Assembly (NCBI GenBank): GCA_037893245.1
Contig: JBAIAA010000518.1
Span: forward strand, 558,001-622,000
Source of the DNA: Crossaster papposus
Taxonomy: Eukaryota; Echinodermata; Asteroidea; Velatida; Solasteridae
Reading direction: 5' to 3'
DNA: 64,000 bases
Part shown: positions 58,401-64,000 of the stretch, piece by piece
Numbering within the stretch: the first letter of the stretch is position 1
Layout: the number at the start of each line of letters is the position of its first letter
Made by a program: the position numbers and the translations under genes
Notes under the pieces: generated by a model
The model's database searches: none
What the model was told of the DNA's origin: nothing
What the model saw: only the letters and a program-made list of their open reading frames with translations

Positions 58401-61400
58401 GCACCCCGTCGTCAACGGGGGCCTCGGGTTCGAAGCGGTTGCGCACCGCGAACTATCGGTGCCAGGCTCTACTAGTTTAGTGATACATCGTCGCGATCGG
58501 ACTATGGACCTGGAGGGGAAAAAAACTCCAGGTCTCCTTGCCGAGTCCAGTGCATTGCCTAGGGAATCTTCGTCATTGAATTCTTCCGAATACTCGCTCA
58601 AATCTTCCAAGGAATTGTATGATTCTGCCATAAGTATATTCCGACGCTAACGTCAATAATGTGTTGTAACCAGGCGGACGATCGTGCGTGGGGCCGGTAG
58701 CACTAGCAGCATGCAACACGCATGCGATTCGTTTTGTGGTTTGCACGTGGTGGGTACACGATGCGCTGGTGACGTGACATGGGCAAATACGCACGTTGAC
58801 CCCGCTTAGATTTGTACTTGTAAGTTGTAGAGTATAACAAAGCTCGTGTTCGACTTTCATTCAAAGTGAAAGGAAAGCTTTTGTACCTACAAATCCTCGG
58901 TGAGAATTATAAATTCGTGAGTACCAAGACAAAGTTGTTTTCTTACTGTTCCCTGGCTTGTATTCTTGAGTGAATTGGCCTCCCCGTGCACGTCAAAGAA
59001 TGGAAAGTTGTGTGCAGCTAGGGCCGGGCAACGTACAACATGCGTGTGTTGTGCGTGCATGTGCATTTGGGTTTCTCCTCAATTTCTTTGTTTTCCCCTC
59101 AATGACGCGGGTAAACAAAAGCGTGACCTTTACGTTTTTAAGAATTCGCGTCTTGGCATGAACCGAAAAAACGTTCTTTTAGACTATTTTTAGGCGGGCT
59201 ATAAATCCCATTGATATTGCATTCGGTTGGGATACTTCCATATTTATTTCAAAATGTAAAATCAGAGAAAACTTGTTTTACTTAGAGGTGCTCTTTTAAA
59301 ACGAACATGCTTACGTACGTTTACATTTGTCGCGAAGACAAGAACTATTTTAGTCTGTGCGCTCGGTACCGTTTGTATAAAACACGAGTATGAAGTCTAG
59401 GAACCAAACAACAGGGGAGATTTCAAAGTCAACAGAGGGCGCACTTCATTTCTGCGGCCGGAGTACACAGGTTTCACGGCAATGTAATTGTACACATTTT
59501 ATTTGCTGTGGGTTACTATGGGTTGGCCACTGGCCGCGTTACGCAGTGGCCGCATTAGCAAGGCATGGTTATGGTATGTTTATGCAAGAATCAAACTGGG
59601 ACCAAGCAAAGGAGGCCAGTTAAGCCAGGTGGCCGCTGTATCAAGGTGGCCGCAATGGCAGGTTTGACTGTTACTACATTGTCTCTCACTTTATTCATCC
59701 TATAATCGGCGCTATATTGCTGTTGGATGTTGAATGAAAAAATAATAAGAATAATTTCGTTTTTTCATACTTTTTTTTACAGCACATAAGTACAAAATTC
59801 AGGTATTTACGGGTAACAAGCGCGGTGCGGGCACCGACGCCAACGTTTTCCTCTCGATATTCGGCGAGTCGGGTGAAGACTGCGGCGAGAAGAAGCTGAC
59901 CAACTCTAAAAACAACTTTGAGAGGGGCAGGTACGTCGAGAAAGAACTGAACGATTATTGATAGCCTTAGAGTTAGTCTATAGCGGAGCCATCTCCGAAC
60001 CAACGTATGATATATGTTAATTTATGCGACCCTGTGTACCAGCCAATCAGAGACCACTGTGACGACTGTCATTTGGAGCAGAAATCTGGACAAAGCTGAT
60101 GATTGGCCAATTGGGCTTGCGTGTTTTTGTAACATAGCAACGGGTAACGAAAGACGCAATATCGCGATGGAAAGCCCCTGCTGAATGGACAGAATCTTTA
60201 AGGTCAAGATGCAGTCTTGTTTTGCATAATTAATCACTAAATCTGCTCGCTTATCCTAGACGCTCGTCCAACGAGCGGATATTCCAAAGACTACCCAGCA
60301 GTGACTTCTAGCCTTGTTCAGGGCGAATGGCTTCTAGCCTTGTTCAGGGCGAATGACTTCTAGCCTTGTTCAGGGCGAATGGCTTCTAGCCTTGTTCAGG
60401 GTGAATGGCTTTTAGCCTTGTTCAGGGCGAATGACTTCTAGCCTTGTTCAGGGCGAATGGCTTCTAGCCTTGTTCAGGGCGAATGGCTTCTAGCCTTGTT
60501 CAGGGCGAATGGCTTCTAGCCTTGTTCAGGGCTAATGGCTTCTAGCCTTGTTCAGGGCGAATGGCCTCTAGCCTTGTTCAGGGCGAATGTCTTCTAGCCT
60601 TGTTCAGGGCTAAAGCCTTCTAGCCTTGTTCAGGACTAATGCCTTCTAGCCTTGTTCAGGGCGAATGGCTTCTAGCCTTGTTCAGGGCGAATGGCTACTA
60701 GCCTTGTTCAGGGCGAATGGCTTCTAGCCTTGTTCAGGGCGAATGGCTTCTAGCCTTGTTCATGGCGAATGGCTTCTAGCCTTGTTCAGGGCGAATGGCT
60801 TCTAGCCTTGTTCAGGGCGAATAGGAAAAGTACCTGCTACAAACATGGCCAATTGGTGTGATGATTTTAGTGTTTTGTTTTCCCCCTTTTTTGTTTTACA
60901 GAGAGGATGCTTTCGTCATAGAGGCACAAGCCCTCGGCCCTCTGGAGAAGATTCGCATCGGTCATGACAACTCGGGACCGGGACCTGCCTGGTTCCTGGA
61001 CAAGGTGGGTCAAGCTGCGGTGGAGTCATTCTGTTCCAGTTCAGAGCGCAGCGTAGTCGTTTAATAAGGCACACGGCAACGTTTCATATTTGCAGCGAGT
61101 TGACGGTCTCTTGGCTACGAGAATTTACGAGAAGTTTTGTGAGCATTGGAGTAGTGCCCCGCAAAAATAGGCCATAATTATGTTTTTTGCAGCAGTGTTG
61201 GGCCAACATGGGGTAGTACATGAACATATAGTTTTCTTAGTTGAATATACATTTTTATTAGAATACCTGCACAGTTTTTAGTGACCCCGACTGTTTCGCA
61301 TATTTTGAGACAATTTTGTTTTATTTGCTAGTATCTTGTAGAGTTATGTTTTCAACTCGTACTATTTCCATCTAAAGGTGCTTATGAAATGCCCCCAGTC

Positions 61401-63671
61401 TTACCATGTACATATCTCAAAGAGTCATTTTCCGACTTACAGTATTCCTGATTTTGAAGTGCTGGGTTACATTTAAGGACGGCTTTTGTTACGGGATGCC
61501 CTTTTTTTATTTTTGCTGTTATCGTTTAGGTGATCATCGATGACATTGAGATGGGAACGACCTATGAGTTTTCCTGCAACCGTTGGTTGGCAAAGAACGA
61601 AGACGACGGCAAGATTACAAGAGAGCTGTACTCTGGGGACAAAGCAGGGAAAGGGATGGAAAAAGGTAGAGGGAATGTGGCCTGTGCCCAGTTTTGTTTC
61701 ATTTTGCCAGAACGCCTCACAATTAGACCGTAGTTGACCGTACTTCAACCGTAGTGCCATGGTTACTACAGTCAACTACAGTCAACTACGGTCCACACTA
61801 CGGTCAAGTAGGGTCAACTACGTGTATACTAGGCTCACAGTATGGTATAGGCATCCAAGGTGACCGTAAAAATATTTTGAACATGCTGAAAACTGTTGGG
61901 CTAACTACGGCCAAATCATGGCCTTCCTCAAGGTCTAAGTACGTTCAGAACTACGTTTAACTACGTTTAACTACGTTTTGCGTTTAACTACGTTTAACTA
62001 CGTTTTTACTAAGGTCTATTAGGGTCTACTACGGTCACACCATACTACGTTCAACTACGTTCATGACCGTAAGATGTGACCACCGCTTTAAATTAAGAGG
62101 TTCTGATTTTTTTATTTTAACCCTTTGATGCACAAAAGGATCAATGTTCTTGAAAAATAATCTCACGCTTGGGTCCAGTCAATGTCAAAATAATCCCAAT
62201 GCAAACTGGTATAACAAGATCTTCTCTAGAGGCCCTCTCAATTTATTTGATTTGTATATTTTACAGTAAGCAGTTTGCAGCAGTTTTGTTCGTATTCCAA
62301 AACAATATATAATATTCTTAGGAATTCCCTACGAAGTTCGCATCACCACCAGCGACAAGCGTGGGGCCGGGACGGACGCGCGGGTCTACGTCGTCATGTA
62401 CGGAGGCAAGAAGGGCGAAGAGACGAGCGGCAAGATCTGGCTGGACGACGGGAAGTTTGCTCGCGGCCGCACCGACGTCTGCAGTGTGGAGATTGGGACG
62501 ATACTTAGCCCTCTATCCAGAATAGACATCGGGCATGATAACGCCGGGGTGGGCGCAGGCTGGCATTTGGAGAAGGTATTAGAAATGTTTTCTGCAGAGG
62601 AATTGATGCTTTGGATGTTGGGCGTCCTGTGTACTGCGCAATGTTAAGCAGAAAGTAAGCTGCTGGTACAGCGTGAATTGAGGACTATGAAATACGGACT
62701 CGTTTGCCAATGAAAGGGTATTATAAAGTGACCAGAGGCAGATTTCACGACATGTTCAACTAGTCGACTCTGTCGTGTCTTGTGTAGAACGTGCAGTGTA
62801 CCGTAGTTTTTTGGTAAAAGTTTGTGTTCTATGCACACACGTGCGCGCGCGGGAAGTCGGTTTGTGCGCTTTTTATTAACAACTGTTTTCTCTAGCGGTA
62901 AAAACAAACATAAAACAGCCATATAAAATGTAGTTTTGTGTAGTTTTGTAGTGTAGTTTTGATGCGTCTTTCGTTAAGTTTCTTGAGTTTCGTAAAATCG
63001 GCCCCAGTTTTCACGGGTGTCCAAATTTCATGTGACAAATTTTATTATCAACCGTTTAGGCCAAATAAAACAAAAAACATGTTTAGCGTCCTGCCTCTTT
63101 GACAAAAAGGAAGGAGGAGGCCCTTTTTTTTGGTGGCCGCCGGACACATTTTTCAAGACAACGCGGCCGGGCTATTTTTCAAGATGGTTACCAGCTTTTT
63201 TCAAAATGGCCGCCACTTGGACTCAGGAAATGACATATTGACTATTTCCACAGCTTTATACACAGTATAAAAGTCTAAAAATACGATTTCTTTCGTCAGA
63301 GATCGTTAAAATTTATCAATTTTTGTCTTTAAAAAAAAAAAAAAAAAAAAAAAAAGGAGGCGGCCTCTAAAATGGAAAGGGGGGGACGCTAAACATGTTT
63401 GTTTGTTTGTTTACTTCGCCTTAAAACTGTCCAAATGACTGGCTCTCGAGGGTAAACTGTCTTAACGTATCGTTTAAATAATAGGTTATAGAAGTTATCA
63501 AACCAGATGCGTGTGTTTTTGTTTGTCATCCCCAGGTTGTGATCGACTGTCCCGCTGCAGGCATTGAGCAGACCTTCCTGTGCAATGACTGGCTGGCCGA
63601 CGATGAGGGCGACAAACGCATCGAGCGGACGCTGACGGACACCAAGTCCATGAGAAAATCCAAGAAACAGA
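49276..63671 (+). CDS. LOXHD1: LOXHD1-like multi-PLAT protein, incomplete at both ends
   Basis: Twelve GT-AG exons with matching phases give 658 codons. The first visible exon is entered in phase 1, so at least one coding exon is missing upstream; the last leaves in phase 1 beyond the window. A basic N-terminal part precedes four PLAT/LH2 beta-sandwich domains: A (53140-55360), B (56317-57407), C (59783-61665), D (62322-63671). PLAT hallmarks recur: GAGTDANV-type strands, FERG, KIRIGHDN, GWFLD and CxWLAKxEDDG. Vertebrate LOXHD1 consists of serial PLAT domains and works at the plasma membrane of hair-cell stereocilia; PLAT modules mediate lipid or protein contact. B, C and D align in order with the first three PLATs of vertebrate LOXHD1 as I remember them (D shares MYG, SGKI and LSPLSR), so A looks additional. 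The role in this animal is inferred only. Confidence 0.85.
49429..50492. other. First LOXHD1 intron, CpG-rich repeat-like DNA
   Basis: Many CGTACG and GCACG motifs between 49660 and 50130 and a paralogous stretch shared with 47.7-47.96 kb. Frames here have no domain; a decayed transposon is likely. Confidence 0.45.
50493..50790. mobile_element. 298-bp MITE with TGTGACCCGCTCCATC ends
   Basis: Right end GATGGAGCGGGTCACA is the exact inverse of the left. Confidence 0.8.
51017..51189 (+). CDS. LOXHD1: LOXHD1-like exon b, N-terminal region
   Basis: Acceptor CTTTTTGCAG, donor GTAGGT, phase 1 to 0. It encodes LHALNVERQMTTG and EYDPFADPHLTDYFARKF, protein-like and GC-richer than the flanks. Confidence 0.7.
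51690..51960 (+). mobile_element. tRNA-like SINE units, rearranged order
   Basis: The head CGCCGGTCCGGTATTCCAGA and tail GATTTCCTTGTTCACTTT are followed by CCCCACAATGTCGCTTCCC and so on, the segment that precedes the head at 28.65 kb. This suggests a tandem or dimeric unit. Confidence 0.6.
52289..52924. mobile_element. 636-bp MITE rich in CGACGCGTCG palindromes
   Basis: Ends GCACCCGATTTCACTAAACT and AGTTTAGTGAAATCGGGTGC are exact inverses. Five perfect CGACGCGTCG sites lie inside. Confidence 0.85.
53140..53277 (+). CDS. LOXHD1: LOXHD1-like exon c, start of PLAT A
   Basis: Phase 0 to 0. A Ser/Arg/Asn linker precedes MYRVTVKTGDKKNGGTAAN, the first PLAT strands. Donor GTAAGT. Confidence 0.75.
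53278..54042. other. LOXHD1 intron, nothing recognised
   Basis: AT-rich. A short repetitive patch (ACTATCGAACCTTCGGATC and variants) lies near 53855-53925. Confidence 0.5.
54043..54213 (+). CDS. LOXHD1: LOXHD1-like exon d, middle of PLAT A
   Basis: Phase 0 to 0. VFIQLKGSKGKTAKRKL and VFKFKMQDVGDLQTLTVE follow the PLAT core, with a Lys-rich loop where other PLATs are acidic. Confidence 0.8.
54263..54345. repeat. 16-bp tandem repeat (GAACACCGCTATACCG)
   Basis: Three close units and two derived CATACGGCCATACCGA units. Confidence 0.85.
54577..55015. mobile_element. MITE-like element with TTAACCCT ends and CTTTCAAA repeats
   Basis: Starts TTAACCCTTCTATGG and ends TAGGAGGGTTAA. The interior repeats CCTTTCAAAACCTTTCA in both orientations. 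Confidence 0.6.
55186..55360 (+). CDS. LOXHD1: LOXHD1-like exon e, end of PLAT A
   Basis: Phase 0 to 1. HDGLEKTDSWYLEEVEVANL and HCGQWLSLFETD are the closing PLAT strands. Confidence 0.85.
55531..55767. mobile_element. GCCAATTTCATA-family MITE
   Basis: Ends GCCAATTTCATAGAGCTGCT and AGCAGCTCTATGAAATTGGC, exact inverses; same family as 31223-31461. Confidence 0.85.
55777..56160. other. LOXHD1 intron with a short palindrome
   Basis: AAATCAAATAAGTTAAGAG pairs with CTCTTAACTTATTTGATTT about 80 bp on. The rest is AT-rich and featureless. Confidence 0.5.
56175..56275 (+). pseudogene. Vestigial duplicate of the PLAT B exon
   Basis: Lies in the intron just before exon 56317-56515 and repeats its first half: GTCACGGTT, GGTGACGTG, then TTTGGCATGCGGGGTACCAG, identical over that 20-mer. 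A 10-bp insertion after GACGTG breaks the frame and the second half is missing. Confidence 0.8.
56317..56515 (+). CDS. LOXHD1: LOXHD1-like exon f, first part of PLAT B
   Basis: Phase 1 to 2. YEVVTVTGDVKGAGSDSNV and CNSDVFVFKCNNVGPLRKI correspond to the first PLAT of vertebrate LOXHD1. Confidence 0.9.
56826..57085 (-). mobile_element. tRNA-derived SINE, minus strand
   Basis: Read on the minus strand it has GGGTTCGATTCCC (B box) after an Ala/Val-type head (GCGCTCGCCTCTC), then GGATCCTCCGGTTTTTCTCC direct repeats. Confidence 0.7.
57220..57407 (+). CDS. LOXHD1: LOXHD1-like exon g, end of PLAT B
   Basis: Phase 2 to 1. IEHDNAGFAPGWFLDRVVVT and FPCGQWLAKGEGDG are typical. Confidence 0.9.
57683..59299. 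mobile_element. 1.6-kb non-autonomous DNA transposon, copy 2 (complete)
   Basis: Both inverted ends are present (TTAAAGAGCACCTCTAA and TTAGAGGTGCTCTTTTAA). A minus-strand frame of 100 codons (58631-58329) starts MAESYNSLEDLSEYSEEF. The acidic start is like the N-termini of some transposases, but no catalytic domain follows. Confidence 0.85.
59783..59930 (+). CDS. LOXHD1: LOXHD1-like exon h, start of PLAT C
   Basis: Phase 1 to 2. YKIQVFTGNKRGAGTDANVF and LTNSKNNFERG. Confidence 0.9.
59931..60300. other. LOXHD1 intron, nothing recognised
   Basis: Unique DNA up to the minisatellite; no second coding frame. Confidence 0.5.
60303..60822. repeat. 26-bp minisatellite, about 20 units, in a LOXHD1 intron
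   Basis: Unit CTTCTAGCCTTGTTCAGGGC plus GAATGG, very uniform. It ends about 80 bp before exon 60902. Confidence 0.95.
60902..61004 (+). CDS. LOXHD1: LOXHD1-like exon i, middle of PLAT C
   Basis: Phase 2 to 0. EKIRIGHDNSGPGPAWFLDK. Donor GTGGGT. Confidence 0.9.
61005..61529. other. LOXHD1 intron with a decayed MITE
   Basis: Near 61380-61475, CTCAAAGAGTCATTTTCCGAC and GTGCTGGGTTACAT resemble the right end of 50493-50790. Confidence 0.45.
61530..61665 (+). CDS. LOXHD1: LOXHD1-like exon j, end of PLAT C
   Basis: Phase 0 to 1. YEFSCNRWLAKNEDDGKI then a Lys/Gly-rich linker. Confidence 0.9.
61733..62065. repeat. Degenerate tandem repeat of ACTACGGTC and ACTACGTTTA
   Basis: Short units such as TACCGTAGTTGACCG and TTTAACTACG are repeated irregularly. 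Confidence 0.8.
62322..62575 (+). CDS. LOXHD1: LOXHD1-like exon k, most of PLAT D
   Basis: Phase 1 to 0. RGAGTDARVYVVMYGGK, FARGRTDV and LSPLSRIDIGHDNAG; closest to the third vertebrate LOXHD1 PLAT. Confidence 0.9.
62576..63535. other. LOXHD1 intron
   Basis: Contains a poly-A run (63331-63354). A CCTCCTT / AGGAGGC pair around 63110-63365, with TTTAGCGTCC and GGACGCTAAA ends, suggests another small inverted-repeat element (63080-63400). Confidence 0.45.
63536..63671 (+). CDS. LOXHD1: LOXHD1-like exon l, end of PLAT D
   Basis: Phase 0 to 1. VVIDCPAAGIEQTFLCNDWL then a basic linker. Donor GTGAGT at 63672, so the gene goes on past the window. Confidence 0.9.
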
Positions 63672-64000
63672 GTGAGTCTGGGAGAAACTTTATAGACGCT
63701 GTGCCCTCTGACGTCACGTTTTTACATCTGTATTCAAATGTGCCCGGCAGTATGCGTGCGCACACATCGTGTTTTACATAAAATTTGCTTAAAGAGTGAC
63801 GTCGCAGGTCAGATCGCCTTTGAATTATGTGACCCCAAATGTAGATACTTTTAAATCTAGGTTAAAAACTCATTTGTTTAAGTTAGCATTTTTGGAATAG
63901 TTAATCAATGTTTGTTTATGTATGTCTTATATATTTAACTTGAAATTTCATTTGATAATTTTTATGTAATTTATTGTTCAGCGCTTAGAGGCTATTTTGC
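63672..64000. other. Start of the next LOXHD1 intron
   Basis: Follows donor GTGAGT; no exon recognised before the window ends. Confidence 0.6.

Noticed and set aside
62275..62647. Alternative-frame Arg-rich protein over exon 62322
   Set aside because: Out of frame with the PLAT reading, which continues neighbouring exons exactly.

Overview
This is nuclear DNA of a eukaryote, very probably a marine deuterostome invertebrate. An echinoderm is my best guess; a hemichordate or cephalochordate cannot be excluded. The basis is spliceosomal genes with GT-AG introns and consistent codon phases, NACHT-LRR immune genes carrying TRADD-N, Death and ubiquitin-like modules, a LOXHD1-type multi-PLAT gene, a poly-C2H2 zinc-finger gene, and very dense short inverted-repeat transposons (MITEs), tRNA-derived SINEs and minisatellites. 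No prokaryotic operon, viral genome or CRISPR array is seen.

Region 1 (1-30.7 kb) is an innate-immunity duplication. A NACHT-LRR (NLR) exon at 88-3184 recurs at 22899-25995. The DNA from 1 to 5449 matches 22812-28260 with no difference I could find (offset 22,811 bp). Homology then continues at roughly 90% to about 13.3 kb / 30.66 kb. In that diverged tail copy 1 carries two insertions that copy 2 lacks: a 451-bp mariner-like MITE and a 5,065-bp nested palindromic element with a 6-bp GAGCTC target duplication. Copy 2 keeps its 5' exon (TRADD-N-like domain, 22435-22795). Just upstream lies a seven-exon gene (18894-22077) for a ubiquitin-like - Death - linker - Death protein. All its splice phases agree, and it would join the NLR if one extra A were removed. 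Both NLR copies share a frameshift inside NACHT, a Walker A motif without its glycines, and a 148-bp piece of the Death-gene linker exon inserted in their 3' end.

Region 2 (31.4-35.0 kb, minus strand) is a gene for a nine-finger C2H2 zinc-finger protein with an acidic stretch and a Gln/Pro/Thr-rich C-terminus. Its last visible exon abuts a MITE.

Region 3 (35-49 kb) has no gene I can support. It is a mosaic of MITE families (several with TTAA ends), SINEs, a 1.6-kb transposon and minisatellites.

Region 4 (49.3-63.7 kb and beyond, plus strand) holds twelve phase-consistent exons of a LOXHD1-like gene with four PLAT domains. The gene is incomplete at both ends. Its introns are filled with repeats and one contains a decayed copy of a PLAT exon.

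If the linkage is real, the left part is an NLR locus where receptor exons and Death-domain adaptor exons lie side by side and exchange sequence. The right-hand genes are conserved and unrelated to immunity.
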